A stretch of DNA of 64,000 nt from Gordonia asplenii (GCF_012933505.1 NZ_JABBNB010000006.1:62001-126000), one strand, 5' to 3'. Positions 17,724 through 26,596 are shown, counted from the first letter of the stretch. Notes: a model not told the origin generated them from the letters alone. Translations and numbers: made by a program.

Positions 17724-18488
17724 ATGAGCGAGCGCCATGACGCGTTCGACGGCGTACCGGAGCTTTACGTGGTCGGTGGGCTACCCGATGCCGAGGTGCG
17801 GGCATTCGAACGGCACCTGTCGACCTGTGAATCGTGCTCCGCCGACGTGAGCCGACTGCGGGAAACCGTTGCGGCGCTGTCTGTTCCGAATTCGACGTTG
17901 CCAGCTGGGTTGCGGGACAAGGTGTTCGCATCGGTCGACGCCGAAATCGCGGGTACCGCGCAGGCGCCCGCCGCCGACGCCGCGGCGTCGAACCTCCCGG
18001 CGTCGAACGTTGTGGAGCTGCCGGATCGACGTCGACGTCCACCGGCCTGGTTGGCCGCGGCGTGTGCGGTCGTTCTGGGAATCGGTGCGGCGGTGCTGAT
18101 CTGGCGTGCGGTGGCACCGTCGCCGCCGCCTGCGCCCGTCGCCGCGTCGCAGGTCGTGGCGTCGGTGATGGCCGCGCCGGACATGACGAAGTCAACGGGC
18201 ACCCGCGACGGCGCGACGGTCGCGGCGATGTACGCGCCGTCGCAGCGGGCGACCGTGGTGGCGACCCTCGGGCTGCCCGCGGTTCCCGCCAACATGATGT
18301 ATCAGGTCTGGATCACGGTGGGCGGCGAGACGAAGAGCGCGGGCATGGTGCCGGGCGGCCGACCGGACAAGACGATGGTGGTGATGACCGGCATGGGCCG
18401 ACCGAGCGCGATCGGAGTGTCGATGGAGCCCGCGGCGGGGTCGTCGGCACCGACGTCGCCGATGCTCGTGGAGTTCCCCGTGCGCTGA
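17724..18488 (+). CDS. rskA: Anti-sigma-K factor RskA
   Basis: A 254-residue single-pass membrane anti-sigma factor. The cytoplasmic N-terminus has the zinc-binding anti-sigma motif H31-x3-C35-x2-C38. A transmembrane helix lies at about 105-128 after a basic stretch, and the outer RskA domain follows (MYQVWITV and the glycine-rich PGGRPDK stretch). In the family, regulated proteolysis of RskA releases SigK. The ATG at 17724 has GGAGGT at 8-nt spacing, whereas the ATG at 17718, which overlaps the sigK stop, would have only 2 nt; 17724 is therefore preferred. Sigma and anti-sigma form one operon. Confidence 0.9.
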   Translation: MSERHDAFDGVPELYVVGGLPDAEVRAFERHLSTCESCSADVSRLRETVAALSVPNSTLPAGLRDKVFASVDAEIAGTAQAPAADAAASNLPASNVVELPDRRRRPPAWLAAACAVVLGIGAAVLIWRAVAPSPPPAPVAASQVVASVMAAPDMTKSTGTRDGATVAAMYAPSQRATVVATLGLPAVPANMMYQVWITVGGETKSAGMVPGGRPDKTMVVMTGMGRPSAIGVSMEPAAGSSAPTSPMLVEFPVR

Positions 18489-18498
18489 GACAGCCGAC

Positions 18499-18525
18499 CA
18501 ATCCATGCCGCGCGCGGTAGCGAAT
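18499..18525 (+). promoter_or_regulatory. SigK-type promoter upstream of dipZ
   Basis: CAATCC (18499-18504), a 15-nt spacer, then GCGAAT (18520-18525). Each hexamer differs by one base from CCATCC and CCGAAT, and the spacing is identical to the promoter in front of sigK. The transcript would start near 18531, about 50 nt before the preferred dipZ ATG. In the M. tuberculosis complex dipZ belongs to the SigK regulon. Confidence 0.55.
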
Positions 18526-18581
18526 GTCTGGTGAGGGCGCCGAACCGATTGGTCGGCGCGAGACATCGAAAGGCGTTGCAG

Positions 18582-20288
18582 ATGGTCACTTTGGCCTTGT
18601 TGGGGCTGCTCAGCGGACTCATCACCGGTGTGTCTCCATGCGTGCTGCCGATGATTCCGATCGTCTTCGTCGCGGGTGGGACGGGCGACGCCGCGCCGAC
18701 GTCGCAGCGCGCGACCTGGTTGCGTCCCGTATTGATCATCGTCGGGATCGTCATCAGTTTCGGCGGCATCGCGTTGCTCGGCACGCTGACCCTGTCGCTG
18801 CTCGGTCTGCCGACGGGCCTGCTGCGGTGGACGGGAATCGTACTGCTGGCCTTGATCGGGGTGAGTCTGATCGTGCCCCAGGTGGCGCATGTGCTGGAGA
18901 AGCCGTTCTCCCGATTGCCGTCGTGGACTCCGGGCCGCAGCGATTCGACGTTCGGGCCGCTACTGCTCGGCCTGGGGCTCGGGACGCTCTACGTGCCGTG
19001 CGCGGGACCGGTGCTGGCGGCGATCTCCGTCGCCGGGGCGACCGCCGACATCGGTTGGCAGACAGTGGTATTGACCATCTCGTTCGCCACCGGCGCAGCC
19101 ATCCCGCTGGTCTTCTTCGCGCTCGCGGGGGCGTCGATGACGGCTCGACTCACCGCATATCGCAAGCGGCAGAGAGCATTTCGGGTCGCTGGTGGAGTGG
19201 TGCTGATCGTGATGGCGGTGGCGATCGCCGCGAATCTGCCTGCTGTGGTGCAGCGACTGGTGCCGAGCTACACCAACGGCGTCGAGCAGGCCATCGCCCG
19301 GCAGGACGCGGTGACCGGTGCGTTGCGCGCGGGTGGTGCGGGCGGCAGCCTCGACAAGTGTGTCGCCCATCCGGGAACGGTGGCCGATTGCGGTGCGGCA
19401 CCGGAGTTTTCGGGCACCGGTCAGTGGTTCAACACCGCAGGCGGTGCGCCGCTGACGATGAACGGGCTGCGCGGCAAGGTGGTACTGATCGACTTCTGGA
19501 CCTACTCATGCATCAACTGCCAGCGCGACGCGCCGTACGTGAAGAAGTGGTACGACGCCTACCATGCGGCCGGGTTGGTGGTGATCGGGGTGCACACACC
19601 CGAGTTCGCGTTCGAGCACGACGCGGGCAATGTCGCCAGCGCGGTCCGGGACGAGGGGATCCGGTATCCGGTGGTGCAGGACAACGACTTCGCGGTGTGG
19701 AATGCCTACCACAACCTGTACTGGCCGGCGAAGTACCTGATCGACGCGCGCGGCATGGTGCGGGCGACCGCGTTCGGCGAGGGTGACTACGCGAATACCG
19801 AGGCGAACCTGCGCTCCCTGCTGCGCGCCGCCGACCCGACGGTGTCGCTGCCCACGGCGGTGACCGGGGGAGTCGACGAGGTGACGTCGGGTCCGACGTC
19901 ACCGGAGATGTATCTCGGCGCGGCCCGCGGCGCGACGTCGTATCAGGGCGGCGACGAACTGGCGGTCGGTACCGGGAAGGCGTTCACCCTCGACGCTGCG
20001 CAGCCGCAGGACAGTTTCAGTCTCGGTGGACGATTCGACGTCGCCGACGAATCGGTGACCGCCGGCGACGGGGCCCGGATCCGGGTGAATACGCGCGGGG
20101 CGAAGGTGTACTCGGTGCTCTCGGGCACCGGGGTGCTGCAGGTGCATACGCCCGGCATGCCGGACAAGACGATTCAGGTGTCCGGTACGCCGCGGCTATA
20201 CCCGCTGGTCGACGGGTCGTCGGCGCAACGGGTCCTCGACATCGACGTGAGCAAAGGTATTTCGGTGTACACCTTCACCTTCGGGTGA
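18582..20288 (+). CDS. dipZ: Cytochrome c biogenesis/thiol-disulfide transport protein DipZ
   Basis: A 568-residue three-part membrane protein. Residues 1-235 form a CcdA/DsbD-type transmembrane domain with the redox cysteine of PCVLP (C20) and a second in YVPCAGP. Residues ~275-425 are an extracytoplasmic thioredoxin/TlpA-like domain with CxxC at C310-C313 (YSCINCQRD). The C-terminal ~130 residues are the DipZ beta-sandwich domain. It should move reducing equivalents from cytoplasm to the outer face for thiol chemistry of exported proteins. The ATG at 18582, with AAAGG 8 nt upstream, starts directly at the first helix; a GTG at 18531 would fall at the predicted transcription start. Adjacent to sigK-rskA and probably their target. 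Confidence 0.92.
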   Translation: MVTLALLGLLSGLITGVSPCVLPMIPIVFVAGGTGDAAPTSQRATWLRPVLIIVGIVISFGGIALLGTLTLSLLGLPTGLLRWTGIVLLALIGVSLIVPQVAHVLEKPFSRLPSWTPGRSDSTFGPLLLGLGLGTLYVPCAGPVLAAISVAGATADIGWQTVVLTISFATGAAIPLVFFALAGASMTARLTAYRKRQRAFRVAGGVVLIVMAVAIAANLPAVVQRLVPSYTNGVEQAIARQDAVTGALRAGGAGGSLDKCVAHPGTVADCGAAPEFSGTGQWFNTAGGAPLTMNGLRGKVVLIDFWTYSCINCQRDAPYVKKWYDAYHAAGLVVIGVHTPEFAFEHDAGNVASAVRDEGIRYPVVQDNDFAVWNAYHNLYWPAKYLIDARGMVRATAFGEGDYANTEANLRSLLRAADPTVSLPTAVTGGVDEVTSGPTSPEMYLGAARGATSYQGGDELAVGTGKAFTLDAAQPQDSFSLGGRFDVADESVTAGDGARIRVNTRGAKVYSVLSGTGVLQVHTPGMPDKTIQVSGTPRLYPLVDGSSAQRVLDIDVSKGISVYTFTFG

Positions 20289-20300
20289 CGTGGGCGATCC

Positions 20301-21551
20301 TCACCTGATCGGACGCTCGGCGGCGGCGGTCGTGCCGCCGTCGCCTTCGGGGCCGACGCCGCGTCGGTGCGGCGTCGTCGACGCGTCGACCGTCCGATCT
20401 CCGCCGCGCCGTTTGGCGGTGTACATCGCGGTGTCGGCGTCGGTGCTCAGCCGGCGCAGGACGTCGAGCGGGTCTTCGGCTGCGACCTCGATGAAGGGCA
20501 CCGCCGCGATGCCGACGCTCACCGTGATGGATACCGGCGATTGATCGTCGCGCACGGCGACGCGGATGCGGTCGGCGGTATGCCAGCGCCCCGGCGCAGC
20601 AGTGTGTGGGAGACGGAGCAGCGCGTTGAATTCGTCACCTCCGGTGCGTGCCACGTGTGCGGTCGGTCCGACGACGTCGATGATCTGGTCGGCGGTGCGC
20701 CGCAGCACGACGTCGCCGATGCGGTGGCCGTAGGTGTCGTTGATGGGTTTGAAGCCGTCGAGGTCGGCGCAGATGACCATCAGCCAGTCGGTCGACGCGG
20801 CGCCGTCGAACAGGTGTTGCCAGCGCGGCGCGAGTCCTCGCCGGTTCAGCAGATCGGTGAGCGGATCGAGTTCGGCGTCGATCGCGCGGATGCGGTAGAT
20901 GTCGAAGACGATGTGCGACGCCAGCGGCAGCCCGGCCACCAGAAGCATGAGCCCGACCGCGACGTCGACCACCGTCGTCGGGGGAACCGGCATGTCCCTG
21001 AGGAGGTCCGCGGACATGACGACGATCGCCGCCACCGCGCCTGCACAATGCAGGGTCAGAGCTCGGGGTCCGTGGCGAAACCCGATCAGGAACCCGATGG
21101 GGCCGTACATGAACAGAACCAACAGCCCGATGAGGCCGTTGCTCATCTGCAGGGCAGCGACCAGAAGCGCGGTGTCGAGGACGGCGAGTCCGGCCAGCGA
21201 CACGCGCTCGGTCGGCAGCCACCCGCAGAACGAGGCGATCGCCGACGCCGCGAGAATGCAGCTGGTGACCGTGATGATGCCCCGCCCGGCGTCGGAGGCC
21301 GGCCCGTCACGTGTGAACAGCGCCGCAGCCCACATCGCCGAATAGATCGACAGCAAGATGCCGAACACGACGGTGTAGAGCCGCTTGCTCGCGTGTTCGC
21401 CGAGGACGTAGTCGAGACGATGCAGATGGGAGTCCGACCGCCACCACGATGCCAGTATCTTGCGCAACGTGCCTCTACCGCGGACCGAACTGTCGATCGC
21501 CGGCATCGCCGAGGCCGGGCACGATGTAGTTCGCGTCGTCGAGGCGTTCAT
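20301..21551 (-). CDS. Membrane-bound diguanylate cyclase (GGDEF domain)
   Basis: Up to 416 residues. Six hydrophobic helices between about residues 58 and 220 form an unclassified membrane sensor, followed by a GGDEF domain (about 228-390). The active-site GGDEF is intact at 304-308, as is the metal-binding aspartate in DLDGFK (D263), so c-di-GMP synthesis from two GTP is expected. No RxxD inhibitory site precedes the GGDEF motif and there is no EAL domain. The start is unresolved: the first ATG at 21551 and another at 21506 overlap upp and lack ribosome-binding sites, while a TTG at 21467 lies just after the upp stop. Co-transcription with upp is likely. Confidence 0.85.
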   Translation of the reverse strand: MNASTTRTTSCPASAMPAIDSSVRGRGTLRKILASWWRSDSHLHRLDYVLGEHASKRLYTVVFGILLSIYSAMWAAALFTRDGPASDAGRGIITVTSCILAASAIASFCGWLPTERVSLAGLAVLDTALLVAALQMSNGLIGLLVLFMYGPIGFLIGFRHGPRALTLHCAGAVAAIVVMSADLLRDMPVPPTTVVDVAVGLMLLVAGLPLASHIVFDIYRIRAIDAELDPLTDLLNRRGLAPRWQHLFDGAASTDWLMVICADLDGFKPINDTYGHRIGDVVLRRTADQIIDVVGPTAHVARTGGDEFNALLRLPHTAAPGRWHTADRIRVAVRDDQSPVSITVSVGIAAVPFIEVAAEDPLDVLRRLSTDADTAMYTAKRRGGDRTVDASTTPHRRGVGPEGDGGTTAAAERPIR

Positions 21552-22098
21552 CGATCGTGGTGATCACCAACCGCACCGGAAGGCCCGAGTTCTCCAACGC
21601 GGCGACGCCGGGCGGCGCGCCGACGACGCATACCGCGGTGATGTCGGTGGCGCCGCGGTCGGCGAGAAGGTTGAGCGTGTACAACATGGATCCGCCGGTC
21701 GCGAGCATTGGGTCGAGGACGAATACCGGTTGATCCGATAGATCCGCGGGCAGCGAGGCCAGGTACGGAACCGGCTGGGCGGTGGCTTCGTCGCGGGCGA
21801 TGCCCACGAACCCGACCTGCGCCTCGGGAACCATCGCGTGCGCCTGATCCACCATCCCGAGCCCCGCGCGCAGCACCGGAACCAACAGCGGTGGCCGATG
21901 CAGGCGAACGCCGGTGTGCGCGGCCAACGGCGTCTCGATGGCGTGGTCGTCGGTGGGCCATCCGCGCAACGCCTCATAGATGAGCATTTGGGTCAGATCG
22001 TCGAGCGCACCGCGGAAGGCGGCATTGTCGGTGCGTTTGTCGCGCATGGTCGTCAACCTCGCGAGGGCCAGCGGATGGTCGACGGTCGTGATCTGCAT
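21475..22098 (-). CDS. upp: Uracil phosphoribosyltransferase
   Basis: A 207-residue type I phosphoribosyltransferase forming UMP from uracil and PRPP. The PRPP loop [13 protein letters not shown] is near residue 125, and the uracil-recognition C-terminal stretch [15 protein letters not shown] is complete. The RAGLGM segment in the middle is the family's conserved dimer and active-site loop. Full length. It extends the pyrimidine salvage set of this window (cdd, deoA). The ATG at 22098 is the only sensible start. The EspC-like operon is divergent, 107 bp away. Confidence 0.96.
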   Translation of the reverse strand: MQITTVDHPLALARLTTMRDKRTDNAAFRGALDDLTQMLIYEALRGWPTDDHAIETPLAAHTGVRLHRPPLLVPVLRAGLGMVDQAHAMVPEAQVGFVGIARDEATAQPVPYLASLPADLSDQPVFVLDPMLATGGSMLYTLNLLADRGATDITAVCVVGAPPGVAALENSGLPVRLVITTIDERLDDANYIVPGLGDAGDRQFGPR

Positions 22099-22167
22099 GC
22101 GTCAAGTATGTCGCTGTCCCGCGCGGACGACGCGCCGAGTCCCGCGATTTGCGACCCGCGAAAACTC

Positions 22168-22199
22168 GATGGAACCGAATGTGGCGCCGGTGCGTCCAA
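22168..22199 (+). promoter_or_regulatory. SigM-type ECF promoter, copy 3 (EspC-like operon)
   Basis: GATGGAACC (22168-22176), a 15-nt spacer, then GCGTCCAA (22192-22199). The ATG at 22205 follows 5 nt later, so the mRNA should be nearly leaderless. The two blocks are identical to those at 37318-37349, which also precede a type-VII-like gene. Confidence 0.7.
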
Positions 22200-22204
22200 T
22201 TCCC

Positions 22205-22507
22205 ATGGCACTTCACACCGATTCCACCGCACTCACCCAGTTCGCTCGCGGACAGCAACTCGCCGCGGCCCGAGTCTCCGGCGCCGCCGGTTCCGCCCGC
22301 TCCGACGTCGCCTCGCTGGCATCGACTTTCGGCCTGATCGGCGCGGACTTCCTCGCCGCGCTCGCCTACGTCGTCGACAATCAGGCGCAGCGTTTCGACG
22401 CCGCCGCGTCCCGCCACCAATCGTTGTCGACCACCACGTCCGACGCCGACCGGCGCTACACGTCGACCGATGACACCGCCAAGCGCTCGTTGGAGGTACA
22501 GGTCTGA
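22205..22507 (+). CDS. EspC/WXG100-like type VII secretion substrate candidate
   Basis: A 100-residue, alanine-rich, all-helical protein without signal peptide. Two long helices (about 5-40 and 45-75) are followed by Y85-T-S-T-D89, a YxxxD motif. YxxxD/E after a helical hairpin is the general secretion signal of mycobacterial type VII (ESX) substrates, and the overall plan is EspC-like. The ATG at 22205 is fixed by the SigM-type promoter 5 nt upstream; a longer frame would run through the promoter. The stop overlaps the start of the WXG/NlpC gene (TGATG). No ESX core gene is in the window, so export would rely on a distant locus. Confidence 0.7.
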   Translation: MALHTDSTALTQFARGQQLAAARVSGAAGSARSDVASLASTFGLIGADFLAALAYVVDNQAQRFDAAASRHQSLSTTTSDADRRYTSTDDTAKRSLEVQV

Positions 22508-23472
22508 TGCTCACCGCAGATGTTCTGATCATGCCGCTGAAGATCCTCGCCACGGCGCTGGGTACCGGGGTGCTGCCCGCGGATAGTCCGGTTACCCGGC
22601 TCACCGCGAGCGCCGCCGTCGTCGACGATGCCCGCGCGCAATCGGCGAGTGCCGCCAAAACTGTTGCGACCCAATGGAAAGGGCGCGGAGGCGAGGCGGT
22701 TCAAGCATCGGCGACGGCGGCGCATCGCAAATCGAGTGTTCTAACCGGCGACGCCACTACGATTGCCGCCACCGTCGAGTCGGCGTCGGGCAAGGTGAAG
22801 TCGGCCGCCGATGACGTCAACGCGTTGATCGATTCGTTCGGGCGATCCGCCGCGGCGCTGGGACCGTCGCTGTTCACCGTGGCCGGATTGGCGACGCTGA
22901 TGCCGGTCGCCGCCGACCACATAAGTCGGGGTCTGGCCGTGGTCACTCGTGCCCAGGGCGCGTTGCGCACCGACACCGCGACCCTGCTCAAGTCGGTGCG
23001 CCACGACGCCCCGGCGTCGACGACGCTCGACAAGACGGCGTCGGTCACCGCGACGCTCGACAAGGCGAACGTCGACGGCAAGGGGGTGGCGGTCACCCTC
23101 CCCGATGGTTCCACCGCCTATGCGCCGAATGAGCGGGCCGCCAAAGCGGTTCGCGCGGCGTTGAGTCAGCGCGGTGTGCCGTACGTCTGGGGCGGCACGA
23201 CGCCCGCCGGATTCGATTGCAGCGGGTTCACCCAGTGGGCGTACAAACAGGCGGGACTCGACCTTCCGCGCCTGGCACAAGACCAGGACACGGCGGGCGT
23301 GCAGGTGTCGCAGGCGCAATTGATGCCGGGCGATCTCGCCGTGTGGGACGGGCATGTGGCGATGTATATCGGGAACAATCAGATGGTGGAGGCAGGAGAC
23401 CCGGTGCAAGTATCACCGGTCCGCACCACGAATCTGGATCAAGGTTTCCAGGGCTTCTATCGGCCGCGATGA
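22507..23472 (+). CDS. WXG-like plus NlpC/P60 peptidoglycan hydrolase
   Basis: A 321-residue protein. The N-terminal ~190 residues are a helical WXG100-like region with W57-K-G59 in the turn and no signal peptide. The C-terminal ~110 residues are an NlpC/P60 (C40) cysteine peptidase with catalytic C238 in FDCSGFTQWAY and H283 in GHVAMYIG. Such enzymes cut D-Glu-mDAP bonds in peptidoglycan stems. The fusion suggests a wall hydrolase exported by type VII secretion together with the preceding EspC-like partner. The start overlaps the upstream stop and the end overlaps the ImmA/IrrE start (ATGA), so all are one operon. Confidence 0.85.
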   Translation: MLTADVLIMPLKILATALGTGVLPADSPVTRLTASAAVVDDARAQSASAAKTVATQWKGRGGEAVQASATAAHRKSSVLTGDATTIAATVESASGKVKSAADDVNALIDSFGRSAAALGPSLFTVAGLATLMPVAADHISRGLAVVTRAQGALRTDTATLLKSVRHDAPASTTLDKTASVTATLDKANVDGKGVAVTLPDGSTAYAPNERAAKAVRAALSQRGVPYVWGGTTPAGFDCSGFTQWAYKQAGLDLPRLAQDQDTAGVQVSQAQLMPGDLAVWDGHVAMYIGNNQMVEAGDPVQVSPVRTTNLDQGFQGFYRPR

Positions 23473-24080
23473 GGCGAGTTGGCATGGACGGCGAAGCGGT
23501 GGGGCCTATGATGTGGACATGCAATGCCGTGGACGTCGCCGCCGTTGGGGACGGTCTCGTGGGTGAGGCGATCGAGTCGCCGCGATCCCGATTGTCGTAT
23601 ACCGCGATCGGCGAATACGCGCAGCGGATCGCCGACGAACACGATGTGTGCGATCCCGATACCGGGTACGTAGACGTGCATTCACTGCTCACCAAGCTCG
23701 GCGGGCAGATCGAGATCGACAACGGCGAGGAGTCGCTGACCATCAACGGGATAGGCGACTTCATCGTTCACATTCCGGCACATACCACCCGACGCCGTGA
23801 CCGGTTCACCATCGCCCATGAACTCGGCCACTATTTTCTCCACTTCCGCGCTCCCGACGAATACCTCGCCGGCGATCGATTGCTGCGGGCGACACGAATG
23901 GGACGCAATGTGGGGGAGACGCAGGCGAATGTGTTCGCGTCGAATCTGCTGATGCCGGCGCGAGCATTCACCGACGCATTGTCGCAGACGGGTTCGATCC
24001 GCGATGTCGCGCGGATCTTCGACGTATCCGTACCCGCCGCCAGAGTTCGGGCCGACTATCTCGGTTTGAGCAGCGAGTAG
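23469..24080 (+). CDS. ImmA/IrrE-family zinc metallopeptidase (M78)
   Basis: About 203 residues, cytoplasmic. The zinc motif H117-E-L-G-H121 in FTIAHELGHYFLHF, followed by a downstream glutamate helix (ETQANVFASNLLMP), is the DUF955/M78 signature. Relatives such as ImmA and IrrE cleave repressors, or switch on stress genes, after a signal. Here the usual Xre-type repressor partner is absent; instead the gene is sandwiched between a wall hydrolase and a cyclase-like gene. The start at 23469 overlaps the previous stop (ATGA); in-frame ATGs at 23484, 23508 and 23511 are alternatives. Residues 1-40 are poorly conserved-looking. Confidence 0.85.
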   Translation: MRRVGMDGEAVGPMMWTCNAVDVAAVGDGLVGEAIESPRSRLSYTAIGEYAQRIADEHDVCDPDTGYVDVHSLLTKLGGQIEIDNGEESLTINGIGDFIVHIPAHTTRRRDRFTIAHELGHYFLHFRAPDEYLAGDRLLRATRMGRNVGETQANVFASNLLMPARAFTDALSQTGSIRDVARIFDVSVPAARVRADYLGLSSE

Positions 24081-24087
24081 CGGCGGC

Positions 24088-25083
24088 GTGATCGAGACGA
24101 ACCGGGACGGATCGGTTCTATTCCTCTCTTGTGATCTGCAGAATTCGACGCAGTTCAAGCAGTCCTCGGCAGCTGCCGCACATCAGGAGTGGGTTCCGAC
24201 GTTTCTGGCATTCTATAACGAGTTTCCCGCAGCACTCGGCGAGATAATCGCCGATCGATTTCCCTATCTGACCGGGCAGCTCACGTTGTGGAAAGCCGTC
24301 GGCGACGAGTTGATCTTCACCTGCCGGCTCATCGCCGAGTCCCAGTGCTGCGACGCGATCGATGCGTGGGTGGCGGCCATGGACAGGTTCGAATCGAATG
24401 TGCTGCAAAAGACGCCGATGACATTGAAGGGCGGCGCATTCCTCGCGACGGTGCCGTTCCCGGACCGACAGGTGGCGATCCCGCGTCGGGACGTCGAGAC
24501 CGGATCGGAGCTCGACGCCGAGAAACTCAATGAGAGCATCCTCGCCCGCGACGTCGATCCGGCTGACTATCTGCTGGACTATGTCGGGCCCAGTATCGAC
24601 ACCGGATTCCGGATTCTCAAGTTCGCGGCCCATCGATACTTCGTGATGACAGTCGACGTCGCACATCTGGTGTTCGCGCATTCGGTCGCGTCGGATATTC
24701 CGCGCGACGCGTATTTCCTGGGAACGCATCGATTGAAGGGGGTTTGGGAAGGGCGTCCCTATCCGGTATTCGCGCTTGCGCGCGAACTGGGTGACATACC
24801 CAGCCAGGCTCTGGCCTTGGCGTTGGGTGCCTCGGACCTGGTCGACGACGAGTATCCGTCCTGCCCTGCGACCAATGCGGTGGACGCGCTGGTCGCCTAC
24901 CGTCATTCGCCGAGCTGGCCCGGCGTCGTTCACCTCGATGCCGCCCGGGACGACGAGTTCGCCGCCGATCCCCGCGTGGTGGCACAGCGCATACACCTCA
25001 ACAGGCTGCAGGACGATTCCGAGAAGCCGCTGGTCACCGGCGACGCCGGCGAAGGCGACATCGATCGGCTGCCGCTGACGTGA
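24088..25083 (+). CDS. Class III nucleotidyl cyclase-like protein
   Basis: A 331-residue soluble protein starting with GTG, 7 nt after the metallopeptidase gene. Features of class III (adenylate/guanylate/Pycsar-type) cyclases are recognisable: a first strand with metal aspartate D16 (FLSCDLQNST), the K69-x2-G72-D73 strand-turn (LWKAVGDELIF), a GGAF strand near 115, a transition-state segment YVGPSIDTGFR with R175, and the C-terminal LKGVWEGRPYPVF closure. The usual Asn before Arg is Asp171/Thr172. There are no extra sensor or membrane domains, as in stand-alone PycC cyclases. Cyclase activity and substrate base are inferences. Annotated databases would probably call it hypothetical. Confidence 0.6.
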   Translation: MIETNRDGSVLFLSCDLQNSTQFKQSSAAAAHQEWVPTFLAFYNEFPAALGEIIADRFPYLTGQLTLWKAVGDELIFTCRLIAESQCCDAIDAWVAAMDRFESNVLQKTPMTLKGGAFLATVPFPDRQVAIPRRDVETGSELDAEKLNESILARDVDPADYLLDYVGPSIDTGFRILKFAAHRYFVMTVDVAHLVFAHSVASDIPRDAYFLGTHRLKGVWEGRPYPVFALARELGDIPSQALALALGASDLVDDEYPSCPATNAVDALVAYRHSPSWPGVVHLDAARDDEFAADPRVVAQRIHLNRLQDDSEKPLVTGDAGEGDIDRLPLT

Positions 25084-25098
25084 GGAACCGTCGGTCAC

Positions 25099-25878
25099 TC
25101 ACCCCGACGTCGCCGACCATCGCCGGTCGATGCGCCGCACGACGACGTCGTGGTCGAAGCATTTGCTGATCGTGTCGGTGGTCAGCGCGTCGTCGACGGG
25201 ACCCGACGCGACGGTCTCGCCGTCGGCGAGCAACAGGGCGTGGGTCGTCGACGCGGGCAGATCCTCGAGGTGATGGGTGACCAGGACGGTCGCGAGTTCG
25301 TCTTGTTGGCGTCGCAGCAGGTCGATGCTCGCCAGCAGTCGTTCGCGGGCGGCGAGGTCGAGGCCGGTGGCCGGTTCGTCGAGCAGCAGCAGTTTGGGTT
25401 GCGGCAATAGGGCTCGGGCGATGAGAGTCCGTCCGCGTTCACCCTGACTCATGAACGGCCACAACGCTTCTCGTCGTGCCGACATTCCCAGCAGGTCGAG
25501 CAATTCATCGGCGCGGGCATGTTCGGCGGGGGAGTATTCGTGCCGGCGATCCAGCTCGGGCGTGTTGGTCAGACCGGTCAGCACGACGTCGTGCGCCGAG
25601 ATCGGGACGTCGATGCGCCACCGCGGATCGACGTGGCCGATGTGCGTGCGCAACTCTCGCATGTCGACGCGGCCGAGTCGATTGCCCAGCACCTCGACGT
25701 ATCCGTGCGTCGGATGCGACCGTGCGCCGAGGATCGCCATCAACGTCGACTTGCCCGCACCGTTGGGGCCGAGCAGTGCCCAATGCTCTCCAGCCTGTAC
25801 CGACATGCTGACGCCGCGCAGCAGGAAACGTTTGGATCGCACGACGTCGACGTCGACGGCATTGAGGAGAAGGGCCAC
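25099..25878 (-). CDS. ABC transporter ATP-binding protein
   Basis: A 259-residue ATPase subunit. Walker A is GPNGAGKST (37-45), the signature loop is SQGER at 144-148 in place of LSGGQ, and Walker B ends in D167-E168 (LLLLDEPATGLD). The switch histidine is in VTHHLEDLP. The SQGE variant and short length resemble stand-alone YheS/ModF-like or exporter ATPases. No permease is adjacent, so the partner is elsewhere or the protein acts alone. It lies 9 bp downstream of a tetR gene in the same operon and ends convergently with the cyclase-like gene. Confidence 0.88.
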   Translation of the reverse strand: MALLLNAVDVDVVRSKRFLLRGVSMSVQAGEHWALLGPNGAGKSTLMAILGARSHPTHGYVEVLGNRLGRVDMRELRTHIGHVDPRWRIDVPISAHDVVLTGLTNTPELDRRHEYSPAEHARADELLDLLGMSARREALWPFMSQGERGRTLIARALLPQPKLLLLDEPATGLDLAARERLLASIDLLRRQQDELATVLVTHHLEDLPASTTHALLLADGETVASGPVDDALTTDTISKCFDHDVVVRRIDRRWSATSG

Positions 25879-25887
25879 CCAACGAGG

Positions 25888-26526
25888 CTATCGGCTGCCG
25901 TCCCAACTGTTTCCCAGGGTGTCGTCACGCGTACCGGCGCGTGCGCCCGCCAGAGCGTAGGCGACCGTCGCGGCGATGAAGTCGTCGTCGATCGGTCGAT
26001 TGCCCAATAGTGCGCGCATGTACGCGGGCGCGGAAATGGCTTCGATGAGCTGGTAGGCGTCGGTGTCGGCAGGCAGTTCGTGCCGGCCGATCGCACGTTC
26101 GACGATGCTGGTGGCCGTCGCGAACCGATGGTCGAAGAATGCGGAGCGCGCGGCCCTGATCGAACCAGTGGAATCGTCGTCGAGCGCGGCCGCACTGCGT
26201 ACGACGCGTAACACCCGAGGTCGGTTGAGCAGTGCGACGATCTGCGTCAACAGGGCGTGCAGGTCTCCTTCGATCGATCCGGTGTCGGGGATGGGGTTGT
26301 CGACCGCGGCGAGCCGGAGAAGGGCGGCCGCGGTCAGATGATCGACCGTCGGCCATCGGCGATAGATCGTCGTCTCGGCTACGCCCGCCGCTTGCGCGAC
26401 AGCGCGCATGGTCAACCCGGAATAGCCGACGTCGAGCAGTAGTTCCAGGGCGGCCGCCTCGACGGCGTCCTGGACTCGCGCGGAGCGCCCGCCTGTTCGG
26501 CGGGCGGGAGTGGTGGCGTCGGGCAC
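25888..26526 (-). CDS. TetR-family transcriptional regulator
   Basis: About 212 residues. The N-terminal helix-turn-helix is clear (GYSGLTMRAVAQAAGVAETTIYRRWPTVDHL, around residues 35-65). The C-terminal ligand domain is variable. The GTG at 26526 is preferred because AGGA lies 7 nt upstream; the longer frame adds 13 unsupported residues. It is co-transcribed with the downstream ABC ATPase and divergent from the gene at 26642. A 20-bp palindrome between the two is the likely operator, so autoregulation and control of the divergent gene are expected. Ligand unknown. Confidence 0.88.
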   Translation of the reverse strand: MPDATTPARRTGGRSARVQDAVEAAALELLLDVGYSGLTMRAVAQAAGVAETTIYRRWPTVDHLTAAALLRLAAVDNPIPDTGSIEGDLHALLTQIVALLNRPRVLRVVRSAAALDDDSTGSIRAARSAFFDHRFATATSIVERAIGRHELPADTDAYQLIEAISAPAYMRALLGNRPIDDDFIAATVAYALAGARAGTRDDTLGNSWDGSR

Positions 26527-26596
26527 TGTCTCATCCTGTCTGATCGGCGGTCTTGGCGTGAACACCGAGGGTATTGACGGCGGGCGGATAGCTCGC

